Shown here: piece after piece, positions 8,351-16,146 of the stretch
Layout of the letters: every line of letters begins with the position of its first letter
Position numbering within the stretch: the stretch's first letter is position 1
Assembly (NCBI RefSeq): GCF_000189275.1
Contig: NZ_AEVT01000117.1
Span: 124,001-188,000 of the forward strand
DNA from: Vibrio sinaloensis DSM 21326
Lineage (GTDB): Bacteria; Pseudomonadota; Gammaproteobacteria; Enterobacterales; Vibrionaceae
DNA length: 64,000 nucleotides
Reading direction: 5' to 3'
The notes under the pieces: model-generated
Databases searched by the model: none
What the model saw: the letters and a program-made list of their open reading frames with translations, nothing else
Told to the model about the DNA's origin: nothing
Program-made: the position numbers and the translations under genes

Positions 8351-10291
8351 ATGAGCCTTAAAAAACTATTAACCTTGGGGTTTGGAGTAATCCTAGGCCT
8401 AATATTAATCATCTCGATTGTTGCTTCGCTGCGTTTTTACCAATCAAGCAATGGGTTTAATACCTACCGAGCACTCGCACTAACCAGTGTTTCAACAGGC
8501 CGTATTCAAGCCAACATCCTTGAAGCGCGCTTAGCGGCACTCAAATACATCAACAGCCACGATGTGGCCAATATCGCTGAGCTCAACAAGCGAATTGAAA
8601 CCTCGATCGCTTTAATCGAGGAGGTCCTCGACTCCCATATCGACGACTTGCACAAAAACGAATTTATTACCATTGAAAAGCAATTGGCTGAGTACCAACG
8701 TGGCTTTAACAAGGTGATTCAACTTGTCAATCAGCGCAATCAGTTGGTGAGTAATCAACTCGACCCCGCCGGCCTCAATATGCGCCAGTCAGTGACGAAC
8801 ATAATGAACCAAGCAAATGCTGAGGACGACCTAGACGTGGCAGTCAGTGCCGGGACTTTGCAACAGCACCTGCTACTTTCTCGACTCTATGCGTCTAAAT
8901 TCCTAACCAGTAACGAACAAAAAGACGCTGAGCGAGCGAAGAAGGAGTTCGCCCTGGTGGATACGCTTGCTGCGACGGTAGAAGATCAACTGATGTCAAA
9001 TGAACAAATTAACTATTTACGCGAGTTTAGTCAGGCATTTGTTCAGTACCGACAAACCTTTGATCAGGTCGTTGATACCATCAATGAACGTAACAGTACC
9101 ATTGCCAATACGTTAGATGTCATGGGCGCTTCCGCAGCCAAAACCATCGAAGAGATCAAACTGGCCACAAAAGATACTCAAGATGCGTTGGGCCCAGAAA
9201 TGGTGGATCGTTTCTCCAGTGCACAAGCCGTCTTGATGGTACTGTCTGCCGTGGTCATTGTTATGGCATTGGGTATTGCGGTGGCTATCTATCGCAATGT
9301 ACTTAAAGTGGTGGGTGGTGAGCCAAGCGATATTCAAGCCATTGTGGCAGAAGTCGCCTCAGGTGATTTATCGACTCAAATCCAAACTACAGGCAAAGAA
9401 ACCGGCATCTACGCCAATATCTTACAGATGCGTACCGAGCTGCGCCGAATCATCGATGGCTTCCACCAGATCTCTGACAATGTTTCCTCTTCTTCAATGT
9501 CGCTGAATGGCATCATGGTAGAGACGGAAAACAACGCTCAGCAAGAACTCAGCCAAGTCGAACAAATTGCTACCGCAATCAACGAGCTTTCGAGCACTGC
9601 GGCTGAAGTCAGCCAAAACGCAGCCAACGCAGAAAGCGCCGCTAGCGATGCAACCAACAATGTGGTGGAAGGGGGTCGAATCCTTGATGCTTCAGATGAG
9701 GTATCGAGCAAAGTCGACAACTCGATTGAGGAAACATCGAAAATCGTCAATCAATTGCAAGAATACTCAGTCGAAATTGGTACCGTTGTGGAAGTTATCA
9801 ACTCGATTTCAGAGCAGACTAACTTACTTGCTCTGAATGCGGCAATCGAAGCCGCGCGAGCCGGTGAACAAGGGCGTGGGTTTGCAGTGGTTGCTGATGA
9901 AGTTCGTTCACTTGCAGCAAAAACTCAGCAATCGACAGTGGATATTCAAGACATTATTTCTCGCCTACAAGCGCAAGCAAAAGATGCCAATGAATACATG
10001 CAGTCCAATCTAGCCTTAGCGGAAGATTCACGTAACTACAGTGAGCAACTTCGTTCGGCGTTTGCCTCGATCACTCAGTCTGTATCAATGATTTCAGATA
10101 TGAACACCCAAGTGGCTACCGCTTCAGAAGAGCAGTCAGGAGTGACGCATGATATTTCCGAGAACGTATCGCACACCTTTGATTTGGTGAACAAGAACGT
10201 CTCCGGTATTCAAGACAGCAAACATGCCAGTGATGAACTGTCTAACTTGGCAGTCAAACAGAAGGATTTGTTGGGCTTCTTTAAACTCTAG
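8351..10291 (+). CDS. Methyl-accepting chemotaxis protein with helical bimodular-type sensor
   Basis: 646 residues. Membrane helix 1 spans about 10-27. A roughly 250-residue, all-helical periplasmic domain follows; the pattern RNQLVSNQLDPAGLNMRQSV is typical of HBM sensors (McpS type, which bind small organic acids). Membrane helix 2 is near 292-315, then a HAMP region (VVGGEPSDIQAIVAEVASGD) and the signalling hairpin with EQTNLLALNAAIEAARAGEQ and GRGFAVVADEVRSLA. It ends LLGFFKL with no CheR-tethering pentapeptide. The ligand cannot be predicted from sequence; organic acids are a guess from the domain class. Confidence 0.93.
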   Translation: MSLKKLLTLGFGVILGLILIISIVASLRFYQSSNGFNTYRALALTSVSTGRIQANILEARLAALKYINSHDVANIAELNKRIETSIALIEEVLDSHIDDLHKNEFITIEKQLAEYQRGFNKVIQLVNQRNQLVSNQLDPAGLNMRQSVTNIMNQANAEDDLDVAVSAGTLQQHLLLSRLYASKFLTSNEQKDAERAKKEFALVDTLAATVEDQLMSNEQINYLREFSQAFVQYRQTFDQVVDTINERNSTIANTLDVMGASAAKTIEEIKLATKDTQDALGPEMVDRFSSAQAVLMVLSAVVIVMALGIAVAIYRNVLKVVGGEPSDIQAIVAEVASGDLSTQIQTTGKETGIYANILQMRTELRRIIDGFHQISDNVSSSSMSLNGIMVETENNAQQELSQVEQIATAINELSSTAAEVSQNAANAESAASDATNNVVEGGRILDASDEVSSKVDNSIEETSKIVNQLQEYSVEIGTVVEVINSISEQTNLLALNAAIEAARAGEQGRGFAVVADEVRSLAAKTQQSTVDIQDIISRLQAQAKDANEYMQSNLALAEDSRNYSEQLRSAFASITQSVSMISDMNTQVATASEEQSGVTHDISENVSHTFDLVNKNVSGIQDSKHASDELSNLAVKQKDLLGFFKL

Positions 10292-10293
10292 AC

Positions 10294-10318
10294 AAAAAAA
10301 GAGCGGCCTGCGCCGCTC
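10294..10318 (-). terminator. Second terminator of the aceBA unit, convergent with the chemoreceptor gene
   Basis: Hairpin GAGCGGC-ctgc-GCCGCTC at 10301-10318. The run of seven A residues at 10294-10300 becomes a T tract on the minus strand, so the main orientation serves aceA. On the plus side the chemoreceptor mRNA would end here with only the hairpin. Confidence 0.7.
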
Positions 10319-10360
10319 AAAACATGTCAAAGTTTATGCCTAAACAGAATATCTGTACCT

Positions 10361-10400
10361 AAAAATCAAGAGAGTGAATGCCTGACTCTTCACTCTCTTG
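10361..10400 (-). terminator. Intrinsic terminator downstream of aceA
   Basis: Twelve-base perfect arms CAAGAGAGTGAA and TTCACTCTCTTG (10367-10378, 10389-10400), followed on the minus strand by ATTTTTAGG. It is tandem with the hairpin at 10301-10318. Confidence 0.8.
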
Positions 10401-10423
10401 AGCGGTACTAAATGGCTAAGGGA

Positions 10424-11737
10424 TTAAAATTGGTCCTCTTCAGTTGAACCGGTTAGAGCCGTTACCGATGAGTTACCACCTTGAATCGTATTGGTCATCT
10501 TATCGAAGTAACCCGTACCTACCTCTTGCTGGTGCGCTACGAAGGTGTAACCTTTCTCAGCAGCTTGGAACTCTGGGCGTTGTACTTTCTCAACGTAGTG
10601 ACGCATACCCTCACCCTTCGCATAATCATGCGCCAGTTCAAACATGTTGAACCACATGTTATGGATACCCGCTAGAGTGATGAACTGGTACTTGTAGCCC
10701 ATGTCAGACAGCTCTTGTTGGAACTTAGCAATGGTCTCTGCGTCCAGATTCTTCTCCCAGTTGAATGAAGGAGAACAGTTGTATGCAAGCAATTGGTCTG
10801 GGTACTCAGCATGAATGGCTTCAGCAAACTTACGCGCTTCTTCCAGACACGGAGTTGCCGTTTCACACCAGATTAGGTCTGCGTAAGGCGCGTACGCTAG
10901 GCCGCGAGCGATTGCTTGGTCGATGCCAGCACGCACACGGTAGAAACCTTCTTGAGTACGCTCACCTTGAATGAAGTCTGCATCGTATGGATCGCAGTCT
11001 GAAGTGATTAGGTCTGCAGCGTTCGCATCAGTACGTGCGATAACAAGAGTTGTGGTACCTGAAACGTCTGCCGCGAGACGAGCAGCAACCAGTTTTTGCA
11101 CCGCTTCTTGAGTAGGAACAAGAACTTTACCGCCCATGTGACCACACTTCTTCACTGACGCTAATTGGTCTTCGAAGTGAACACCGGCTGCGCCCGCATC
11201 AATCATCGACTTCATCAGTTCGTAAGCGTTAAGTACACCACCAAAGCCCGCTTCTGCATCCGCGACGATAGGTAGGAAGTAATCAATACCGCCTTCATCT
11301 GCTGGAGACTTGCCGTTTGACCATTGGATTTGGTCTGCACGGCGGAATGAGTTATTGATACGTTTCACTACTGATGGAACCGAATCCACTGGGTACAGAG
11401 ATTGGTCAGGGTACATGGTTGATGCTGTGTTGTTATCTGCCGCTACCTGCCAGCCTGATAGGTAAATCGCTTCGATACCCGCTTTCGCTTGTTGTACAGC
11501 CTGACCACCCGTTAGAGCACCAAGACAGTTTACGTAGCCTTTCTTAGCGTCCCCGTTGACTAGTGACCACAGCTTGTCGGCACCACGTTGGGCGATGGTA
11601 TTTGCAGGTACCATAGAGCCTCGTAGTTCAACGACTTCTTCAGCCGTGTATGGGCGTTTTACATTTTTCCAGCGTGGGTTAGTTGCCCAATCTTTTTCTA
11701 GAGCTTCAATTTGTTGGCGGCGAGTTAAGTTAGTCAT
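10424..11737 (-). CDS. aceA: Isocitrate lyase
   Basis: 437 residues of the enterobacterial AceA type. The catalytic loop SVKKCGHMGGKVL has its active-site Cys near residue 198, and metal-binding segments such as PIVADAEAGFGG are present. It splits isocitrate into glyoxylate and succinate. It lies 126 bases downstream of aceB on the same strand, so the glyoxylate-shunt enzymes are probably co-transcribed in the order aceB-aceA. No aceK follows; instead two tandem terminators close the unit. Confidence 0.97.
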   Translation of the reverse strand: MTNLTRRQQIEALEKDWATNPRWKNVKRPYTAEEVVELRGSMVPANTIAQRGADKLWSLVNGDAKKGYVNCLGALTGGQAVQQAKAGIEAIYLSGWQVAADNNTASTMYPDQSLYPVDSVPSVVKRINNSFRRADQIQWSNGKSPADEGGIDYFLPIVADAEAGFGGVLNAYELMKSMIDAGAAGVHFEDQLASVKKCGHMGGKVLVPTQEAVQKLVAARLAADVSGTTTLVIARTDANAADLITSDCDPYDADFIQGERTQEGFYRVRAGIDQAIARGLAYAPYADLIWCETATPCLEEARKFAEAIHAEYPDQLLAYNCSPSFNWEKNLDAETIAKFQQELSDMGYKYQFITLAGIHNMWFNMFELAHDYAKGEGMRHYVEKVQRPEFQAAEKGYTFVAHQQEVGTGYFDKMTNTIQGGNSSVTALTGSTEEDQF

Positions 11738-11863
11738 CGGTCTATCCCTCTATTGATGAGCGCTTCTTATTTGGTGGTCGGCGCTGTGGTTTTTTTTCCT
11801 TTGGCGGTACATCCATCTCCGCCGCAGAACATTCACGTTATTGGTTTGGTTTTACTAATTTGT

Positions 11864-13507
11864 TTAGTCCAGATAGTCGTAACCTGGAATGGTTAAGAAA
11901 TTGGTCAGCTCGTCACTGGTGGTCAGTTTCGCCATCAACTTAGCGGCTTCTTCAAAGCGGCCCGCTTGATAGCGCTCCTCACCGATTTCCTGTTTGACGA
12001 CGTTAATTTCTTCACTTAGATATTGTTCGAACAAGGCTTTTGTCACGGTCTGGCCGTTATCCAATGATTTTCCATGTTGAATCCATTGCCAAATCGAAGC
12101 GCGGGAGATTTCAGCGGTCGCGGCATCTTCCATCAAGCCATAGATAGGGACACAACCGTTACCGGAGATCCATGCTTCGATGTACTGCAAAGCGACGCGA
12201 ATGTTATGGCGCATACCATGTTCAGTAATATCGCCCTCGCACGGAGCAAGTAGATCTTCTGCCGCCACCGGCGCGTCTTGTTGACGAGAAACATTCAGCT
12301 GGTTAGTACGCTCACCCAACGCTTGGTCAAACACCACTAACGCCGTATCGGCAAGGCCAGGGTGAGCGACCCAAGTACCGTCGTGACCGTTGCTCGCTTC
12401 TAAAGACTTGTCGTTGTAGACCTTGTCCAATACTTGCTGATTAGTTTGCGGGTCTTTAGCTGGGATAAAGGCGGCCATTCCTCCCATAGCAAAAGCTCCA
12501 CGTTTGTGACAGGTACGAACAAGTAAACGCGAGTATGCATTTAGGAACGGCTTGTCCATAGTCACCACCTGACGATCCGGCAATACGCGATCTGGGTGTT
12601 TTTTCAACGTTTTTATATAACTGAAGATGTAGTCCCAACGGCCACAGTTCAAACCAACGATATGCTCTTTAAGTGAGAATAAGATCTCATCCATCTCGAA
12701 CACAGCGGGAAGGGTTTCAATCAATACCGTTGCTTTAATGGTGCCTGTGTCCAAACCGAAATAATCCTCGGTAAAGTGGAAGACTTGGCTCCACCACTGC
12801 GCCTCTTTGTGAGACTGCAACTTAGGAATGTAAAAGTAAGGGCCGCTGCCTTTTTTCAACAACGCTTTGTGGTTGTTGTAAAAGTAAAGCGCGAAGTCAA
12901 ACAGCGCCCCGGGGATGATCTGACCGTTAAAGGTAACGTGTTTTTCTTTTAGATGTAGCCCACGCACACGGCAGATCAAAACAGCTGGGTTGTCATCCAG
13001 CGCATAGTGCTTACCATTCGCCGGGTTGGTGTAGTTAATGGTCCCATTAACTGCATCACGCAAATTAATTTGACCGTCCAACACCTTGTCCCAGGCGGGA
13101 GCCAAAGAGTCTTCAAAATCAGCCATGAATACTTTCACGTTAGCATTCAATGCGTTGATTACCATTTTTCGGTCCGTAGGCCCGGTAATTTCAACTCGGC
13201 GATCTTGCAGATCTTGTGGAATTCCCTGGATCTTCCAACTTCCTTCTCTGATATCTTGCGTATCCTCAAGAAAGTCCGGCAGCTCACCATCATCAATGCG
13301 TGCTTGCTTCTCTTCTCGAGCGGCGAGCAACTCATCAACCTGATTAGCGAACTTGTCACACAGCAGAGATAAAAAGGTTTGGGCTTCAACAGGGAAAATC
13401 GCCTGATGGTCTGGTGAAAGGGTACCAGTCACATCAAGCATGCCTTCGGTTAGAAAGGTTTCTTGGGCTTCTGTTGTTTTTTCTCTATCTGGTGTATTGG
13501 CAAGCAT
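11864..13507 (-). CDS. aceB: Malate synthase A
   Basis: 547 residues. It contains the malate synthase A core signatures KVFMADFEDSLAPAWDKV, ATVLIETLPAVFEMDEIL and GLNCGRWDYIFSY, plus the C-terminal APCEGDITEHGMRHNIRVAL. The frame is open to 13573, but the ATG at 13507 has an AAGGAA site at good spacing and gives the family-like start MLANTPDREK. It condenses glyoxylate with acetyl-CoA to malate for growth on acetate and fatty acids. The upstream region carries a HexR-like palindrome. Confidence 0.97.
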   Translation of the reverse strand: MLANTPDREKTTEAQETFLTEGMLDVTGTLSPDHQAIFPVEAQTFLSLLCDKFANQVDELLAAREEKQARIDDGELPDFLEDTQDIREGSWKIQGIPQDLQDRRVEITGPTDRKMVINALNANVKVFMADFEDSLAPAWDKVLDGQINLRDAVNGTINYTNPANGKHYALDDNPAVLICRVRGLHLKEKHVTFNGQIIPGALFDFALYFYNNHKALLKKGSGPYFYIPKLQSHKEAQWWSQVFHFTEDYFGLDTGTIKATVLIETLPAVFEMDEILFSLKEHIVGLNCGRWDYIFSYIKTLKKHPDRVLPDRQVVTMDKPFLNAYSRLLVRTCHKRGAFAMGGMAAFIPAKDPQTNQQVLDKVYNDKSLEASNGHDGTWVAHPGLADTALVVFDQALGERTNQLNVSRQQDAPVAAEDLLAPCEGDITEHGMRHNIRVALQYIEAWISGNGCVPIYGLMEDAATAEISRASIWQWIQHGKSLDNGQTVTKALFEQYLSEEINVVKQEIGEERYQAGRFEEAAKLMAKLTTSDELTNFLTIPGYDYLD

Positions 13508-13788
13508 AGTTAAATTCCTTTCAAAGCTTATTTGGCCATAAGTTACATTTGTAACTATCAAACAACAAAGCAACTTCCTTATGAATCATTGTTCGCGACC
13601 AACTTGTTCTGTCTTCTGGCTCTACTTTCGCCAAGCTTGCTTCGGTTTGCAATCTAGACATAAGTCTTACTGGGCCTGCATTTAAGCTATAACAATAAGC
13701 GCTAGAGTAAAAGTACTAAAGTAAACAAAACGTTAAATTCAAAGTTTTATTCCGAACACTTCAAGTAATTGATTGCACCCCTCAAGAT

Positions 13789-13814
13789 GTAACTAGTTAC
13801 GTAATTTAATTACA
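13789..13814. promoter_or_regulatory. HexR-like operator plus adjoining palindrome upstream of aceB
   Basis: The sequence at 13800-13814 (CGTAATTTAATTACA) matches the published HexR consensus TGTAATNNNATTACA at all fixed positions but the first. Directly left of it is the perfect palindrome GTAACTAGTTAC (13789-13800). The pair lies about 290 bases upstream of the aceB start. HexR controlling aceBA is known in Shewanella; its action here is an inference. Confidence 0.5.
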
Positions 13815-13839
13815 GTAAAATTAGGGGTGTAAAATCGTT

Positions 13840-13855
13840 TCAAACGCACGTTTGA
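13840..13855. promoter_or_regulatory. Perfect palindrome TCAAACG-CA-CGTTTGA
   Basis: Two 7-base arms with a 2-base centre, in the aceB-oxyR2 gap. It is operator-like, but I cannot assign a regulator. Confidence 0.35.
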
Positions 13856-13899
13856 TTTGGGTAAAAGTAGAGGGAAGCCTTTAGCAGCAAGGAGAATTG

Positions 13900-13947
13900 A
13901 TGATATGCAACATCAACATCAAACAGGTGGTATTTTTTTATCTGTAA
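13900..13947 (+). CDS. Possible 15-residue mini-ORF
   Basis: The ATG at 13900 is preceded by AAGGAG with 5-base spacing and encodes MICNINIKQVVFFYL before TAA. It lies in a region with no other gene. A good ribosome site is the only support; it may be chance. Confidence 0.15.
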   Translation: MICNINIKQVVFFYL

Positions 13948-14013
13948 AATTCACATTGTGAAATTTCACAATTTAATGAAAGCTTCATCAAAAATATGCT
14001 GTGAAATTTTACA
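13943..14013. promoter_or_regulatory. Three TGTGAAATTTCACA-like palindromes
   Basis: Three related sites are seen: 13943-13955 (TGTAAAATTCACA), 13955-13972 (ATTGTGAAATTTCACAAT, a perfect 18-base palindrome) and 14000-14013 (TGTGAAATTTTACA). They lie between the aceB promoter region and the oxyR2 terminator. The repeated motif suggests a regulator with cooperative sites, but the controlled transcript is not obvious. Confidence 0.4.
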
Positions 14014-14043
14014 AGTTAAAGTTTACCGACAGGATAAAATGCT

Positions 14044-14073
14044 AAAAAGCGCACGATTAACAGTGCGCTTTTT
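14044..14073 (-). terminator. Bidirectional terminator downstream of oxyR2
   Basis: Arms AAAAAGCGCAC and GTGCGCTTTTT with an 8-base loop. T runs exist on both strands. It closes the oxyR2 transcript and would also stop any plus-strand transcript from the gene-less region at 13.8-14.0 kb. Confidence 0.8.
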
Positions 14074-14108
14074 GAAGAGAATTGAGCTTTACTGGCTAAT
14101 ACTTATCG

Positions 14109-15014
14109 CTAAAGCAGCTCTGACACGACTTCAGCTAATTGATTAAAAGTACTCACTCGAGATGAACTTGGACGCCAAACTAAGCCAATATGACGGTGTG
14201 CCTGCTGCCCTGGCGCATCAATCACGACTAAATTCTGGTTATCGATCAAGCCATGATCAATCGCCATTTGAGGAATAAAGGTCGTCCCCATACCATTAGC
14301 CACCATCTGCACCAAAGTATGCAAGCTGGTAGCTGAAAACGGGTTGATCTTCTCTTTTGCTGTCAATTGGCAAGCTGACACTGCATGTTCCGTTAAACAG
14401 TGCTCTTTCTCTAATAAGAAAACAAACTCGTCAGGCAAGTCGGCATATTTGATTGGGGTTTGTATCGCATCCGCCTGGTTTTGGCTGATGATCATCCGAA
14501 AAGGGTCATTCCCCACAATGCAGCTGTCCATGCCATCGATATCGACAGGCAGCGCAAGGATGAGCACATCCAACTCACCATGACGTAATGCGTCCAGCAA
14601 ATTGGTTGTCGTGTCTTCGCGGAGTAAAAGGTTCAGCAACGGGAAACGTTGGTTAACCTCTTGAACTAAATCACACAATAAAAAAGGCGCAATCGTCGGG
14701 ATACAGCCAACCCGTAGCTGCCCCTCCATTTCGTCACCTTGACACAACCGACCTAACTCAACCAAGTCTTGGCCTTTGGCTAATAACTCACGACCACTCT
14801 GAACCACCATCTCTCCAGCTTGGGTGAAAACCAGTGGGCTTTTCTTGTCCTTCTTTTCATAAAGAGGACACCCGATCAGCTCTTCTAGGTTTTGAATACC
14901 TTTACTCAGGGTGGATTGACTCACAAAGCACTTTTCTGCTGCTTCACTAAAGTGTCGCGTTTCGTGCAAAGTAATGAGGTAGTGTAACTGTTTAAGACTG
15001 GGCCATTTATTCAT
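14109..15014 (-). CDS. oxyR2: OxyR2-type LysR hydrogen-peroxide sensor
   Basis: 301 residues. A LysR helix-turn-helix spans about 20-45 (FSEAAEKCFVSQSTLSKGIQ), followed by a substrate-binding-like regulatory domain. The redox pair is Cys206 and Cys215 in LEKEHCLTEHAVSAC, with the same 9-residue spacing as OxyR Cys199/Cys208. The residue two before the first Cys is Glu204, where E. coli OxyR has Gly. A Glu at this place is described for V. vulnificus OxyR2 and makes it unusually peroxide-sensitive. It is divergent from a 2-Cys peroxiredoxin gene, the known OxyR2/Prx2 arrangement. Calling it oxyR2 rather than oxyR rests on these two points. Confidence 0.88.
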   Translation of the reverse strand: MNKWPSLKQLHYLITLHETRHFSEAAEKCFVSQSTLSKGIQNLEELIGCPLYEKKDKKSPLVFTQAGEMVVQSGRELLAKGQDLVELGRLCQGDEMEGQLRVGCIPTIAPFLLCDLVQEVNQRFPLLNLLLREDTTTNLLDALRHGELDVLILALPVDIDGMDSCIVGNDPFRMIISQNQADAIQTPIKYADLPDEFVFLLEKEHCLTEHAVSACQLTAKEKINPFSATSLHTLVQMVANGMGTTFIPQMAIDHGLIDNQNLVVIDAPGQQAHRHIGLVWRPSSSRVSTFNQLAEVVSELL

Positions 15015-15213
15015 AAAACTATTTATAACTAACTAGTAGAAGTTGACCAAGTTAATGAATTCACACTTATCGTTTTTTTCGATTAACTTAATCTATTTAA
15101 TTCGCTTTTTTCAATACTACAATCTGTACTATAGTTTGTCCCGAATAAACACGGACCGAACTGATATAACTCAAATCAGTTTGGAACTAACCATACTTTT
15201 TAGGAGCAAAAAA
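15015..15213. promoter_or_regulatory. Divergent oxyR2/peroxiredoxin promoter region
   Basis: 199 AT-rich bases between divergent starts. It includes a CTATAG element near 15129-15134 with the tetranucleotides used in OxyR sites, but I do not see a full four-box OxyR site at the canonical spacing. Regulation by OxyR2 is inferred from gene arrangement only. Confidence 0.4.
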
Positions 15214-15822
15214 ATGGTACTAGTAGGTCGTCAAGCCCCAGATTTTACTGCTGCAGCTGTTCTAGGTAACGGTGAGATCGTTGATAACTTCAACTTCGCA
15301 GAGTTCACTAAAGGTAAGAAAGCAGTTGTTTTCTTCTACCCACTAGACTTCACTTTCGTTTGCCCATCTGAGCTAATCGCTTTCGACAACCGTCTAGCTG
15401 ATTTCCAAGCTAAAGGTGTTGAAGTAATCGGTGTTTCTATCGATTCTCAGTTCTCTCACAACGCATGGCGTAACACTGCTATCGAAGATGGCGGTATCGG
15501 TCAAGTTAAGTACCCACTAGTTGCTGACGTTAAGCACGAAATCTGTAAAGCATACGACGTAGAGCACCCAGAAGCAGGCGTTGCTTTCCGTGGTTCTTTC
15601 CTAATCGACGAAGACGGTCTAGTACGTCACCAAGTTGTTAACGACCTACCACTAGGCCGTAACATCGACGAAATGCTACGCATGGTTGACGCTCTTAACT
15701 TCCACCAGAAGCACGGCGAAGTTTGTCCTGCACAGTGGGAAGAAGGTAAAGCAGGTATGGACGCATCTCCAAAAGGTGTTGCAGCGTTCCTATCTGAGCA
15801 CGCAGAAGACCTAAGCAAGTAA
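15214..15822 (+). CDS. Typical 2-Cys peroxiredoxin (AhpC/Prx2)
   Basis: 202 residues with the peroxidatic Cys50 in FYPLDFTFVCPSEL and the resolving Cys171 in GEVCPAQW. It reduces hydrogen peroxide and organic peroxides in the cytosol. The open frame extends to 15043, but the ATG at 15214 has TAGGAG in place and gives the family start MVLVGRQAPDFTA. Codon choice is strongly biased to preferred codons (GGT, GTT, AAC, CTA), suggesting high expression. The 199-base gap to the divergent oxyR2 must hold both promoters and the likely OxyR2 site. Confidence 0.93.
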   Translation: MVLVGRQAPDFTAAAVLGNGEIVDNFNFAEFTKGKKAVVFFYPLDFTFVCPSELIAFDNRLADFQAKGVEVIGVSIDSQFSHNAWRNTAIEDGGIGQVKYPLVADVKHEICKAYDVEHPEAGVAFRGSFLIDEDGLVRHQVVNDLPLGRNIDEMLRMVDALNFHQKHGEVCPAQWEEGKAGMDASPKGVAAFLSEHAEDLSK

Positions 15823-15940
15823 TTTGCTTTAACACACCTAAGCTCAATGGGTGTGATGGTTGGACGATATAAAGCTAATTAAATAAAAAGCACTCAGTGC
15901 ACAGCAAACGCCAATCAGTTCTAAGTAAAGTCTTAACGAA

Positions 15941-15970
15941 AAGCCCGAAGCACTGCTTCGGGCTTTTTTT
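15941..15970 (+). terminator. Intrinsic terminator downstream of the peroxiredoxin gene
   Basis: Eleven-base arms AAGCCCGAAGC and GCTTCGGGCTT (15941-15951, 15955-15965) followed by TTTTT. Confidence 0.9.
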
Positions 15971-16146
15971 CACTTAGATATAGGCGAAAAGACAACATAT
16001 CGCTAAAGAGACAAAAAATATCGGCTTACAGACTTTCTCTATTTCTGCCCTTTAAAGTCTGCGAGGCTCTCTTTATGATGAGTCTAACTTGATTTTTCTA
16101 AGCGCAAGCAGCGCTTTTCGAATGAATACTTACATGGAGATTTAAC

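Noticed and set aside
10301..10318. Hairpin as a strong plus-strand terminator of the chemoreceptor gene
   Set aside because: The T tract exists only on the minus strand; on the plus strand the hairpin is followed by AAAACA.
13958..14146. 62-codon plus-strand frame in the aceB-oxyR2 gap
   Set aside because: It runs through the palindromes and the terminator into the oxyR2 3' end, with no ribosome site and no family resemblance.
15043..15213. N-terminal extension of the peroxiredoxin by 57 codons
   Set aside because: The extension covers the divergent promoter region and lacks a ribosome site; the ATG at 15214 has both a good site and the family start.
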